A stretch of DNA of 64,000 bases, from NCBI GenBank assembly GCA_002317385.1, contig DCJH01000033.1, positions 1-64,000 on the forward strand, in the 5' to 3' direction. A model generated the notes under the pieces. It was not told the origin of the DNA. It made no database searches and worked only from the letters and a program-made list of their open reading frames with translations. Origin of the DNA: Prevotella sp. UBA1705 (GTDB taxonomy: Bacteria; Bacteroidota; Bacteroidia; Bacteroidales; Bacteroidaceae). Of the stretch, positions 41,509 through 50,500 are shown one piece after another; positions within the stretch are counted from its first letter, which is position 1, and each line of letters begins with the position of its first letter. The translations under genes and the position numbers were made by a program.

Positions 41509-42531
41509 ATGGGATTTTTTTCATTTATCCAAGAGATAGCCATGGACTTGGGTACGGCCAACACCATCATCATCAGCGATGATAAGATTGTGGTCGACGA
41601 GCCCTCAGTGGTTGCACTTGACCGTCGCACCGACAAGATGATTGCCGTGGGCGAGGAAGCCAAGATGATGTATGAGAAGACTCACGACAACATCCGCACC
41701 ATCCGTCCGCTTCGCGACGGTGTGATTGCCGACTTCACGGCCTGTGAGCAGATGATGCGTGGTCTGATCAAGATGGTTCACACAGGCTCGCGCCTGTTCT
41801 CGCCGTCGCTCCGCATGGTAATTGGCGTACCGTCGGGCTCTACCGAGGTGGAGCTGCGTGCCGTGCGCGACTCTGCCGAGCATGCCGACGGTCGCGACGT
41901 GTACCTCATTTTCGAGCCGATGGCTGCTGCCATTGGTATCGGCATCGATGTAGAGGCCCCCGAAGGCAACATGATTGTCGACATCGGCGGTGGTTCTACC
42001 GAGATTGCTGTCATCTCTTTGGGTGGCATTGTGAGCAACAACTCCATCCGTATAGCCGGTGACGACCTCACGGCCGACATCCAGGAGTATATGAGTCGGC
42101 AGCACAACGTGAAGGTTTCCGAGCGTATGGCCGAGCGTATCAAGATTCATGTGGGTTCTGCCCTCACCGACCTGGGCGACGAAGCACCCGAAGATTACAT
42201 CGTGCACGGGCCTAACCGCATCACCGCCCTGCCGATGGAGGTGCCCGTGTGCTATCAGGAGATAGCCCATTGTCTGGATAAGACCGTGGCCAAGATAGAG
42301 AATGCGGTGCTCTCTGCGCTGGAGTCCACTCCGCCAGAACTCTATGCTGATATCGTGAAGAACGGCATCTATCTCTCGGGTGGCGGCGCCCTGCTTCGCG
42401 GACTCGACAAGCGTCTTCAGGACAAGATCAACATTCCGTTCCACATTGCGGACGACCCCTTGCACAGTGTAGCTAAGGGAGCCGGCATCGCGCTGAAGAA
42501 TGTGAACCGCTTCTCGTTCCTGATGAGATAA
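41509..42531 (+). CDS. mreB: Rod-shape-determining actin-like protein MreB
   Basis: Cytoplasmic membrane-bound filament that guides the elongasome. 340 residues. Actin-fold nucleotide motifs: DLGTANTIIIS (phosphate 1), FEPMAAAIG, DIGGGSTEIAVISLG (phosphate 2) and YLSGGGALLRGLD (adenosine). It begins MGFFSFIQE, a hydrophobic N-terminus as used for membrane binding. First gene of mreB-mreC-mreD-mrdA-rodA. The gap to mreC is taken up by facing heptamer arrays. Confidence 0.97.
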   Translation: MGFFSFIQEIAMDLGTANTIIISDDKIVVDEPSVVALDRRTDKMIAVGEEAKMMYEKTHDNIRTIRPLRDGVIADFTACEQMMRGLIKMVHTGSRLFSPSLRMVIGVPSGSTEVELRAVRDSAEHADGRDVYLIFEPMAAAIGIGIDVEAPEGNMIVDIGGGSTEIAVISLGGIVSNNSIRIAGDDLTADIQEYMSRQHNVKVSERMAERIKIHVGSALTDLGDEAPEDYIVHGPNRITALPMEVPVCYQEIAHCLDKTVAKIENAVLSALESTPPELYADIVKNGIYLSGGGALLRGLDKRLQDKINIPFHIADDPLHSVAKGAGIALKNVNRFSFLMR

Positions 42532-42544
42532 AGATTTTATAGAC

Positions 42545-42701
42545 ATTGAACATTGAACATTGAACATTGAACTTTAGAGTTACCCTTTGGGCTGCCGGGC
42601 ATACGTGTGTTTGGTGGCCGGAGGTCGCGGCCGAAAGCTGTTGCTCGAGGCCTCACTCTATGGTTATCATAAAGTTCAAAGTTCAAAGTTCAAAGTTCAA
42701 A
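42545..42701. repeat. Facing heptamer arrays between mreB and mreC
   Basis: Left: four perfect ATTGAAC units (42545-42572) ending TTTAG. Right: ATCATAAA followed by four perfect GTTCAAA units (42674-42701), the inverted partner. Spacer of about 95 bases with no gene. The right array ends 7 bases before the mreC ATG and the left begins 13 bases after the mreB stop. Confidence 0.9.
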
Positions 42702-42708
42702 GTCATTT

Positions 42709-43575
42709 ATGCGTAACCTCTTAGAATTCCTTGCCAAATACAACCACTGGTTCGTTTTCGTGATATTGGAAATAATCAGTATGGTATTGCTGTTTCAGTA
42801 CAACAGCTATCAGGGTAGCGTGTGGTTCACTTCGGCCAACGTGGTGACGGGAAAGGTGCTGGGATGGAATGCGGAGATCGAGTCGTTTTTCTCGATGTCC
42901 AAGGTCAATCAGGAGCTTACGCAGCGCAATCTCTACCTGGAGCAACAGGTCAAGACCCTTTCGGGCAAGCTCACCGAGGTGACCCACGACAGTGGTTGGG
43001 TGCACCGCGGACAGTTCGACCTGCTCAAAGGCTACACGCTCATCCCCGCCAAGGTGGTGAGCAACTCCGTAGACCGTCACGATAACCTGATTACCATCGA
43101 CAAGGGAACGGCCGACGGCGTGGCCCGCGACATGGGTGTGGCCTGTGGAAACGGGGTGGTGGGCATTGTCTATCTGGCCTCAACCCACTATTCGGTCATC
43201 ATTCCCGTGCTCAACAGCGCATCCAACATCAGTTGCAAGATACGCGGCAGGGAGTATTTCGGCTACTTGCACTGGAGCGGAGGCGACCGAAAACTGGCCT
43301 ACATCGACGACATACCGCGCCATGCCCACTTCAAGTTGTATGAGTGGGTAGAGACTTCAGGCTATTCGTCGGTGTTCCCGCCGGGCATCGTGGTGGGCAA
43401 GATTATCCATGTATTCAACTCTGCCGACGGCCTTTCCTATCGCCTGCAGGTGGAGCTCAGCACCGACTTCGCCCGACTTCGCGACGTCTGTGTCATCGAC
43501 AATAAGCCCATGCTGGAACGCTTAGAGGTGCTCCGCGCGGCACAGGATTCACTTAAACCCAAGGAGGAGAGATAG
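42709..43575 (+). CDS. mreC: Rod-shape-determining protein MreC
   Basis: Bitopic inner-membrane protein whose periplasmic part activates PBP2-RodA. 288 residues: short cytoplasmic start, one membrane helix (about 12-31, HWFVFVILEIISMVLLFQY), a coiled coil (about 60-95, QELTQRNLYLEQQVKTL), and the beta domain with VSNSVDRHDNLITIDKGTADGV and GVACGNGVVGIVYLAS. Ends with a short Lys/Glu-rich tail. mreD starts two bases after its stop. Its leader is built of heptamer repeats. Confidence 0.95.
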   Translation: MRNLLEFLAKYNHWFVFVILEIISMVLLFQYNSYQGSVWFTSANVVTGKVLGWNAEIESFFSMSKVNQELTQRNLYLEQQVKTLSGKLTEVTHDSGWVHRGQFDLLKGYTLIPAKVVSNSVDRHDNLITIDKGTADGVARDMGVACGNGVVGIVYLASTHYSVIIPVLNSASNISCKIRGREYFGYLHWSGGDRKLAYIDDIPRHAHFKLYEWVETSGYSSVFPPGIVVGKIIHVFNSADGLSYRLQVELSTDFARLRDVCVIDNKPMLERLEVLRAAQDSLKPKEER

Positions 43576-43577
43576 CC

Positions 43578-44081
43578 ATGAACATAGATTTTCTGAGACG
43601 TCTGCTGCTCTTTGTGGTGCTCCTGCTGACCCAGGCGCTGGTGTTGAACCATATTCACCTATTTGGTTATGCTACGCCGCTGCTCTATGCCTACTTCGTG
43701 ATCAGCTTCGAGCGCAACTATCCCAAGTGGGGAATACTCGTGTGGAGCTTCCTGCTGGGACTCAGTGTCGACGTGTTTTCCAACACTCCGGGTGTGGCCG
43801 CCGCGTCTATGACGCTCCTGGGTCTGCTCCAACCCTATGTTTTTGAACTTTTTATCCAGCGCGACAGTGATCCCGATATGCCTCCGGCCATCTATACGTT
43901 GGGCCTGACAAACTATATTTATTATGTCATAGTCCTGACGTTTGTCTACTGTCTGCTGTTTTTTACCATAGAGACTTTCACGTTCTTCAATTGGAAGCAA
44001 TGGGGTCTTAGCGTGCTTGGCAGCATGGTTCTCTCCGTGATTCTCATTGTTGTCGTGGAGAATATGAGGAAAAGTAAATGA
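43578..44081 (+). CDS. mreD: Rod-shape-determining protein MreD
   Basis: Small integral membrane partner of MreC, 167 residues, with five to six hydrophobic segments (for example RRLLLFVVLLLTQALVLNHI and LVWSFLLGLSVDVFSNTPG). The motif LGLSVDVFSNTPGVAAASMT matches the MreD pattern of an acidic residue in a membrane helix. Its stop overlaps the start of the next gene (ATGA at 44078), so mrdA translation is coupled. Confidence 0.93.
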   Translation: MNIDFLRRLLLFVVLLLTQALVLNHIHLFGYATPLLYAYFVISFERNYPKWGILVWSFLLGLSVDVFSNTPGVAAASMTLLGLLQPYVFELFIQRDSDPDMPPAIYTLGLTNYIYYVIVLTFVYCLLFFTIETFTFFNWKQWGLSVLGSMVLSVILIVVVENMRKSK

Positions 44082-45928
44082 AGGATTTCGACCTCGAAAA
44101 CCGGCGTTTGGTCATCGGTGGTGTGGCAGCGGTCATTGTGGCGCTCTATATCATCCGACTCTTCACGCTCCAACTTCTGAGCGATGACTACCGCAAGAGT
44201 GCCGACTCCAATGCCTTCCTGAAGAAAATCGAGTATCCTTCGCGTGGCGTCATACGCGACCGGACCGGCAAACTGCTGGTCTACAATCAGCCGTCTTATG
44301 ATATTATGGTGATCATGAACGAGGAAAAGGGGCGCATCGACACCATGGACTTCTGCCATACGCTGGGTATTACCAAGGAGTTTTTCATCCAACGGATGAA
44401 CGATATCAAGGACCGCGGCAAGAATCCAGGCTATTCTCGCTTCACCCAACAGCTCTTCATGACCCAGATAGACGATAAGGATTTCAGCGTCTTTCAGGAG
44501 AAAATATTCCGTTTCCCCGGCTTCTACGTCCAGAAACGAAGCATCCGCCAGTACACCTATCCCTTTGCGGCGCATGTGCTGGGCGACGTGGCGGAGGTGT
44601 CGCAAGGCGACATCGATGAGGACGACTACTACCAGCCGGGCGACTATATCGGTAAGCTCGGTGTGGAAAAGAGCTACGAGAAGAAGCTCCGAGGGGAGAA
44701 AGGCGTGCAGATTCTCCTGCGCGATGCTCACGGAAGAATACAGGGAAAGTATCAGAATGGTAAGTTCGACCATAAGCCCAAGGCCGGCAAGGACCTGACT
44801 TTGGGTATCGACATCAACCTCCAGGCACTGGGCGAGCGGATGCTGGAGGGTAAGATTGGCGCCATCGTGGCACTCGATCCGCAGACCGGACAGGTGTTGG
44901 CGCTGGTGTCTTCGCCCAGTTATGACCCCCGATTGCTCGAAGGTCGCAACCGCAGTAAGTACCACCGGGTGCTCTCCAAGAACGTTTGGAAACCGCTGCT
45001 GAACCGTGCCATCATGGGCCAATACCCCCCGGGCTCCACCTTCAAGACTTCGCAGGGACTCACATTCCTCAGCGAGGGCATCATCAACAGCCACACGGTC
45101 TACCCCTGTCACCACGGATTCTCCTATCGTGGACTACACGTAGGGTGTCACGGTCATGCCTCACCACTATCTATTATACCAGCTATCAGTACCTCCTGTA
45201 ACGGCTTCTTCTGCTGGGGTTTGTTCCACATGATGGGCAATCGGGCTAAGTATAAGAATGTGCAGGACGCCATGAACACATGGCGCGACTACATGGTGAG
45301 TATGGGATTCGGCTATAAACTGGGTGTCGACTTACCCGGCGAGAAGCGTGGACTCATCCCCAATGCCTTGTTCTACGATAAGGCTTACAAGGGCTCCTGG
45401 AACGGTTTGACCGTGATTAGTATCTCCATCGGACAGGGAGAGGTAAACCTCACGCCGCTTCAGATAGCCAATCTCGGTGCCACGATAGCCAACCGTGGCT
45501 ATTACTATACGCCCCACGTGGTGAAAGAAGTGAAGGGAGAACCCCTCGACACAGCTTTCACGAGTCGGCATTACACCCGCGCCAGCCGTCGGGCATACGA
45601 TTTTATAGTGGCCGGCATGCGCTCATCGGTGCTCGGTGGAACCTGTAAGCATCTCGGAGGATATAGTTTCCCCATCTGCGGAAAGACCGGAACGGCGCAG
45701 AACAGAGGTCAGGACCACTCGGTCTTCATGGGTTTCGCTCCAATGGACAACCCCAAGATCGCCATCGCGGTATATGTGGAGAACGGTGGCTTTGGAGCCG
45801 ACTTTGCCGTGCCTATCGCAGGTGTCCTCTTTGAACAGTATATCAAAGGCAAGCTTTCCCCGGCCCGCGAAAAGGAGGCTTTGTCACTACAGAAACGAAG
45901 AATAGCATATGGTTCGAGAAACAGATAA
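44078..45928 (+). CDS. mrdA: Penicillin-binding protein 2 (elongasome transpeptidase)
   Basis: Class B PBP that cross-links new peptidoglycan during rod elongation; 616 residues. One N-terminal membrane helix (about 10-32), the non-catalytic pedestal domain (SRGVIRDRTGKLLVYN), then the transpeptidase with active-site STFK (Ser320), SCN (373-375) and KTG (536-538, in ICGKTGTAQN). Family linker GKLGVEKSYEKKLRGEKG is also present. It overlaps mreD by 4 bases and rodA by 20 bases. Confidence 0.96.
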   Translation: MKDFDLENRRLVIGGVAAVIVALYIIRLFTLQLLSDDYRKSADSNAFLKKIEYPSRGVIRDRTGKLLVYNQPSYDIMVIMNEEKGRIDTMDFCHTLGITKEFFIQRMNDIKDRGKNPGYSRFTQQLFMTQIDDKDFSVFQEKIFRFPGFYVQKRSIRQYTYPFAAHVLGDVAEVSQGDIDEDDYYQPGDYIGKLGVEKSYEKKLRGEKGVQILLRDAHGRIQGKYQNGKFDHKPKAGKDLTLGIDINLQALGERMLEGKIGAIVALDPQTGQVLALVSSPSYDPRLLEGRNRSKYHRVLSKNVWKPLLNRAIMGQYPPGSTFKTSQGLTFLSEGIINSHTVYPCHHGFSYRGLHVGCHGHASPLSIIPAISTSCNGFFCWGLFHMMGNRAKYKNVQDAMNTWRDYMVSMGFGYKLGVDLPGEKRGLIPNALFYDKAYKGSWNGLTVISISIGQGEVNLTPLQIANLGATIANRGYYYTPHVVKEVKGEPLDTAFTSRHYTRASRRAYDFIVAGMRSSVLGGTCKHLGGYSFPICGKTGTAQNRGQDHSVFMGFAPMDNPKIAIAVYVENGGFGADFAVPIAGVLFEQYIKGKLSPAREKEALSLQKRRIAYGSRNR

Positions 45929-47378
45929 GCAACCTGGTGTCATCCGGAGCCTGGATTGGTGGACAATCGGCATCTACTTCGCACTGCTCATCTTTGGTTG
46001 GATCAGTGTCTGTGGGGCCAGCTACACCTATGGCGAGACCGACATCTTCAGCCTGAGCACGCGTTCTGGCATGCAGATTATATGGATAGGCACGTCGCTT
46101 GTGCTCGGATTCGTCATCCTAATGATGGACGACCGCTACTTCGATACGTTCGCCTACGTGGTCTACGGATTACTGCTACTGCTGCTCTTTGCTACGATTT
46201 TCAATCCGCATGAGATCAAAGGCTCGCGCTCCTGGCTCGTGCTCGGACCGCTGCGACTACAGCCCGCCGAGTTCGCTAAGTTTGCAACGGGTCTCGCTGT
46301 GGCCAAGTTGATGAGTACTTTCGGCTTCAATATACATAAGATGAAGCATTTTGCAGCGGCCCTCGGAGTAGTGCTCCTCCCGATGTTGTTTATTGTTGGG
46401 CAGCGCGAAACGGGTTCGGCGCTCGTCTATCTCTCCTTTTTCCTCATGTTCTATCGTGAGGGAATGCCTGGCAGTGTGCTCTTTACGGGCGTGGCGATGG
46501 TAGTCTATTTTGTGGTCGGTATTAAGTATGAGTCGGTGTTTTTGTGGGATACGCCCACATCGGTAGGAAAGTTTGTGGTGCTCTTCCTGGTGCAACTGTT
46601 CACCTCGGGCATGGTCTACGTCTACTGTTATGATCGTGAAAAGGCGCTGAGGATGGGCTTGTTCTGCTTGGGAAGCACGCTGCTGGTGCTGCTATTCTCC
46701 GAGTTTGTCATTCCGTTCGACATCGTTTGGGTTCAGCTTCTCATCTGCGCTGCCCTCATCGGATATGTGGTTTTCCAAGGCTTGTCTACGCGAATCAACA
46801 ACTATATGCTCGTGGCGCTGTTCTCGATTGGCTCAATAGTATTCTTCTACAGTGCCGACTATGTGCTCAATGACGTGATGGAACCCCACCAACGGGTGCG
46901 TATCAACGTGCTTCTGGGGCTCGACGAGGACCTTGCCGGAGCTGGATATAATGTGCATCAGAGTGAGATTGCCATTGGCTCGGGGGGCTTGAGGGGCAAA
47001 GGTTTCCTCAATGGGACGCAGACAAAACTCAAGTTTGTGCCTGAGCAGGACACCGATTTCATATTCTGTACCGTGGGCGAGGAAGAAGGATTCGTGGGTT
47101 CGGCCGGCGTGTTGCTGCTGTTCCTGGCGTTGATTCTGCGGCTCATCCATCTGGCCGAACGCCAGCCTTTCAAGTTTGGAAGGGTCTACGGCTACTGCGT
47201 GCTGAGCATATTCCTCTTCCACATGTTTATCAATGTGGGCATGGTGCTGGGCCTGACGCCCGTAATTGGCATCCCGCTGCCCTTCTTTAGTTATGGTGGT
47301 TCGTCGCTTTGGGGGTTCACCATCCTGCTGTTTATCTTCATGAGGATAGACGCAGGACGTAATTTGGTGAGGACCTGA
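45909..47378 (+). CDS. rodA: Peptidoglycan glycosyltransferase RodA (SEDS family)
   Basis: Inner-membrane glycan polymerase that works with PBP2. The 489-residue protein is longer than E. coli RodA (370); the excess lies in the middle, where two or three additional hydrophobic segments occur around residues 165-310. SEDS signatures: RSWLVLGPLRLQPAEFAKFA, the catalytic-region YNVHQSEIAIGSGGLRGKGF, EQDTDFIFCTVGEEEGFVGS, and PVIGIPLPFFSYGGSSLW at the end. Start at 45909 lies inside mrdA, a 20-base overlap. Last gene of the operon; gldH converges only 5 bases beyond its stop. Confidence 0.95.
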   Translation: MVRETDKQPGVIRSLDWWTIGIYFALLIFGWISVCGASYTYGETDIFSLSTRSGMQIIWIGTSLVLGFVILMMDDRYFDTFAYVVYGLLLLLLFATIFNPHEIKGSRSWLVLGPLRLQPAEFAKFATGLAVAKLMSTFGFNIHKMKHFAAALGVVLLPMLFIVGQRETGSALVYLSFFLMFYREGMPGSVLFTGVAMVVYFVVGIKYESVFLWDTPTSVGKFVVLFLVQLFTSGMVYVYCYDREKALRMGLFCLGSTLLVLLFSEFVIPFDIVWVQLLICAALIGYVVFQGLSTRINNYMLVALFSIGSIVFFYSADYVLNDVMEPHQRVRINVLLGLDEDLAGAGYNVHQSEIAIGSGGLRGKGFLNGTQTKLKFVPEQDTDFIFCTVGEEEGFVGSAGVLLLFLALILRLIHLAERQPFKFGRVYGYCVLSIFLFHMFINVGMVLGLTPVIGIPLPFFSYGGSSLWGFTILLFIFMRIDAGRNLVRT

Positions 47379-47383
47379 AAAGC

Positions 47384-47845
47384 CTACCGCAGTTTGTTGA
47401 CGGCAATCCCGATGTCGGAAATGCCGGGTAGAATCTCTCGCTTCATATCGTGCCTGACGGTGATATGAAGCGAGTCGCCTTGGTGAAGCAATGTCTGCGA
47501 CACCTTGAAATGGTACTGATAATAGCTCACTCCCTGTCCTTTCGCCGTTCCGTCTTGTCCCATCAGCTTGCAGTTGAGCGTGTCTATCAGTCGTTGATGC
47601 GATGGATAGACGGTCTGCTCCACAATCAACGTGAGCCCCATGAAGGGGAAACTGTTGTTGATGCGTAGCCCCAGGTCGGTGGCATAGAGACCTGAGTCGG
47701 CCAGCGCCGGCACGTTATACGTGAGCGTATCTACCTTCTCCCATCCGGCAATTGGCGTATGGTCGTAGTGGTGATACACCTTACCCTCTGTACAAGCCAT
47801 ACAGAGGGCAAGGGTGGAAAGGAGGAGTGAACCCCAGATTTTCAT
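47384..47845 (-). CDS. gldH: GldH-family lipoprotein
   Basis: 153-residue lipoprotein with lipobox LCMAC (cysteine 18) and the GldH pattern: YHHYDHTPIAGWEKVDTL at the start, LGLRINNSFPFMGLTLIVEQT in the middle and a C-terminal beta strand MKREILPGISDIGIAV. GldH is needed for gliding in Flavobacteria and is widely kept in non-gliding Bacteroidetes, often near the holB/ricT genes; its role there is unknown. Starts 3 bases after ricT, so it is co-transcribed with ricT and holB. Confidence 0.92.
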   Translation of the reverse strand: MKIWGSLLLSTLALCMACTEGKVYHHYDHTPIAGWEKVDTLTYNVPALADSGLYATDLGLRINNSFPFMGLTLIVEQTVYPSHQRLIDTLNCKLMGQDGTAKGQGVSYYQYHFKVSQTLLHQGDSLHITVRHDMKREILPGISDIGIAVNKLR

Positions 47846-47848
47846 GCT

Positions 47849-49135
47849 TTATCCTTCAGGATTGGTGTTTGCGGTCCGGGCCTTGGCATTCGGCTGCTGA
47901 GGCGCGGGTGCGTTCTGGTGTGCCTGCTGACCCTGCGGGGCACCTTCGCCACCCCCGTTCTGACCATCGGCCATCTGCCTGTTGCGACGCCTTGGCCTGT
48001 TGTCGCGCTCGCCGTTCTGCCCATTGGGATTGTTGTTGCGGTTGCGCTTGGGGTTGTTGCCCTTCTTTTTCTTGGCCTTGTCAAAGCGACTTACGTCGGC
48101 ATCGGCCAACAGATCCACTGGCTTCTTGCGTGCCTTGGCCTTGTTGTCTTCGAGCAACGATAGTGGCTTCTCGCCGTGGCGATTCATCGAAATAATCTCA
48201 CGGGCACGCACAATGTCTATCGTTTCGAGGTTCACGGCCAGGTTCTTGTCGGTGGAGTAGGTGCACTGTCCGGTGAGGATATCGGTCTTGAACAGATGAT
48301 ACTCGGCATCCTGGGTGACCAGCACCACATCTTTGCCCGGCATCTTCTTGCCTGCCTCGACATACTGGTCTACCTCATAGTTGAGGCAACACTTCAGCTT
48401 GGCACACATTCCGGCCAGTTTCTGCGGGTTGAGAGATAGGTCTTGTATGCGCGCCGCATTGGTCGACACACTCGAAAAGCTCTTGATCCACGTGGCACAG
48501 CAGAGCTCACGTCCGCAGGGGCCGGTACCACCGATGCGCCCTGCTTCCTGCCGAGCGCCAATCTGCTTCATCTCGATGCGCACATGAAACGTATCGGCGA
48601 GCACCTTAATGAGCTGTCTGAAGTCCACGCGCTCATCGGCAATATAATAGAATATCGCCTTGTTGCCGTCGCCCTGATACTCCACGTCGCCAATCTTCAT
48701 CTGCAGATTGAGGTCCTTGGCTATCTGCCGGCTCTGAATCATGGTGCCATGCTCGCGGCTCTTGGCTTCGGCATACTTGTCCATGTCCACGGGTTTGGCC
48801 ACACGATAGATGCGCCTGATCTCGTCGGCCGACTTCAGATTGGCCTTCTTCAGCTGCAATCGCACCAGTCGTCCGGTGAGCGTCACCACACCGATATCGT
48901 GCCCCGGGTTGGCCTCCACGGCCACCACGTCGCCCTTTTTCAGGTCAAGGTTGTTGACATTATGATAGTATCCTTTGCGTGTATTCTTGAATTGCACCTC
49001 CACCAAGTCGGTAGATTCTGCATTGCCGGGTACGTCTTCCAACCAGTCGTAGGTGTTGAGCTGCTTGTCCTGCCGTCCCACGGCAGCACAACTAAGCCCA
49101 CGGTCGCATCCGGTACACATATTACAATTTCCCAT
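47849..49135 (-). CDS. ricT: RicT/YaaT-like PSP1 domain protein
   Basis: 428-residue protein with a PSP1 C-terminal domain (about 170-260) and the RicT cysteine sites GPCGRELCCATW and MCAKLKCCLNYE. Bacillus RicT (YaaT) joins RicA and RicF in an Fe-S complex that helps RNase Y mature RNA; RicA/RicF are not seen here. Two additions are notable: an N-terminal cysteine cluster (Cys 4, 7, 10 and 16 in GNCNMCTGCDRGLSC), and a long low-complexity tail from about 340 rich in Asn, Gln, Gly and Arg (PKRNRNNNPNGQNGERDNRP). Just downstream of holB, as yaaT is in Bacillus. Confidence 0.9.
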   Translation of the reverse strand: MGNCNMCTGCDRGLSCAAVGRQDKQLNTYDWLEDVPGNAESTDLVEVQFKNTRKGYYHNVNNLDLKKGDVVAVEANPGHDIGVVTLTGRLVRLQLKKANLKSADEIRRIYRVAKPVDMDKYAEAKSREHGTMIQSRQIAKDLNLQMKIGDVEYQGDGNKAIFYYIADERVDFRQLIKVLADTFHVRIEMKQIGARQEAGRIGGTGPCGRELCCATWIKSFSSVSTNAARIQDLSLNPQKLAGMCAKLKCCLNYEVDQYVEAGKKMPGKDVVLVTQDAEYHLFKTDILTGQCTYSTDKNLAVNLETIDIVRAREIISMNRHGEKPLSLLEDNKAKARKKPVDLLADADVSRFDKAKKKKGNNPKRNRNNNPNGQNGERDNRPRRRNRQMADGQNGGGEGAPQGQQAHQNAPAPQQPNAKARTANTNPEG

Positions 49136-49136
49136 A

Positions 49137-50282
49137 TTATCGTCTTAAGTAAATAATCATGTCTGTAGCCAGGTTGAAGAACTGTATCTTTGCATTGGCG
49201 TTCTGGGCGATGTCGCGCATGGTTCGCTGCAACATCTCCGCTATTTCCACCACATTTCGCTCGTTGATAAACCGTGCGAAGTTGCTGGCAAAGTCCTCCT
49301 CCTCGCGTGTCATATATCTGATGTCTTCCTGTTGGAAGTTGTACATGAAGTTCTCGCGCACCATCTGCAGGAAGTAGGCCAGCATGCGGCGCTGTTTTTC
49401 TCGTCCGAATGCCGCCACGGCCTCGGCCCATCGTTTCAGCTCGCGTATATCGCGGCCATAGGCCTTGCGCATGAGGATAACGAAAAGATCGAAGAACTGC
49501 TTGTTCTCGCTGCCCGCATCGAGCAGCTCTGTGGCCTTGAGCCAGTTGCCGGCCGCCGCGCGGGATATGCGTCGGGCGTCGTCTTCGCCGATGCCCCGGC
49601 GCTCCACGAGGGCACGGGCTATATCGTCGGTGTTGATGCGGCGCACGTCGAAGCGCTGCACACGGCTGCGGATGGTCTCCAAAAGGAGCTCCGGCTCTTC
49701 CGACACGAGCAGGAAAACCGTCTGCATGGGCGGCTCTTCGAGCAGCTTGAGCAGCTTGTTGGCACTCGTGAGGTTCATGCGTTCGGGCAGCCAGATGAGG
49801 CTCACCTTGTAGCCGCCCTGGCTCGATTTCATGTTGAGTTTGTGGTTCAGGGCGTCGCTTTCGGCCTCATAGATCAGTGCCTGCTGGTTTTCGGCATCCA
49901 TACAGGTCATCCATTGGTCCATGGTGAAGTAGGGACCACCGGCCAATAGCTCGTGCCACTCCTTGAAGAAGTCGTCGCTCACCATCTTATGGTCGCTCGA
50001 TGTGCCCTTGGGGCGTATCACGGGATAGCTGAAATGCAGGTCGGGATGCTGCCATTTGCGGAGCATCGCCTCGGCATTCTGCACCATGGCGGGACTCTGC
50101 ACCAGCGACACTCCGTCGAGGCGCTCGCCCAACAGATAGGAGGCAAAGGCCATGGCCAATGCCATCTTGCCGCTGCCCACCGGACCGGTGAACATCAGTG
50201 CATGGGGCACCCGCTGCTCTTCCACGAGCTTCAGCAGTCGCTTCACGGCCTCCTGTTGGCCTATGACTTCATTGAATTGCAC
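49137..50282 (-). CDS. holB: DNA polymerase III delta-prime subunit (clamp loader)
   Basis: AAA+ clamp-loader subunit, 381 residues. Visible features: N-terminal FNEVIGQQEAVKRLLKLV, P-loop GPVGSGKMALA (the threonine usual after GK is methionine, so ATP hydrolysis is doubtful, as in other delta-prime subunits), LIWLPERMNLTSANKLLKLLEEPP with the SRC-like region replaced by RSRVQRFDV. No zinc cysteines are seen. It is followed after 1 base by ricT. Upstream array of heptamers ends 11 bases before its start. Confidence 0.9.
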   Translation of the reverse strand: MQFNEVIGQQEAVKRLLKLVEEQRVPHALMFTGPVGSGKMALAMAFASYLLGERLDGVSLVQSPAMVQNAEAMLRKWQHPDLHFSYPVIRPKGTSSDHKMVSDDFFKEWHELLAGGPYFTMDQWMTCMDAENQQALIYEAESDALNHKLNMKSSQGGYKVSLIWLPERMNLTSANKLLKLLEEPPMQTVFLLVSEEPELLLETIRSRVQRFDVRRINTDDIARALVERRGIGEDDARRISRAAAGNWLKATELLDAGSENKQFFDLFVILMRKAYGRDIRELKRWAEAVAAFGREKQRRMLAYFLQMVRENFMYNFQQEDIRYMTREEEDFASNFARFINERNVVEIAEMLQRTMRDIAQNANAKIQFFNLATDMIIYLRR

Positions 50283-50293
50283 GGTTTATATCC

Positions 50294-50334
50294 TTTGAAC
50301 TTTGAACATTGAACTTTGACCTTTATGATTAGCT
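50294..50334. repeat. Heptamer array upstream of holB with conserved tail
   Basis: TTTGAAC, TTTGAAC, ATTGAAC, TTTGACC (50294-50321), then TTTATGATTAGCT (50322-50334), identical to the tail at 31991-32003. No inverted TTCAAA partner is found nearby; instead a CAYTCST array lies 67 bases further. Confidence 0.85.
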
Positions 50335-50401
50335 TGGTGGATGGCGACTTTGGCTTGATGCTCTGCCGTCTCCGTGATACCCGGGCAACCATTTAAGGCT
50401 T

Positions 50402-50500
50402 CATTCCTCACTCCTCATCTTTCATCCTTTTCATTCGTCATTCCTCACTCCTCACTTGTCATTCTTTCACTCCCCACTCCACATTCGTCACTCGTCATTC
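50402..50500. repeat. CAYTCST heptamer array abutting metF
   Basis: About fourteen units with the pattern CAYTCST (CATTCCT, CACTCCT, CATTCGT, CACTTGT and so on), with three small phase breaks. The last unit ends directly at the metF stop codon (50501-50503). Non-coding. Confidence 0.88.
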
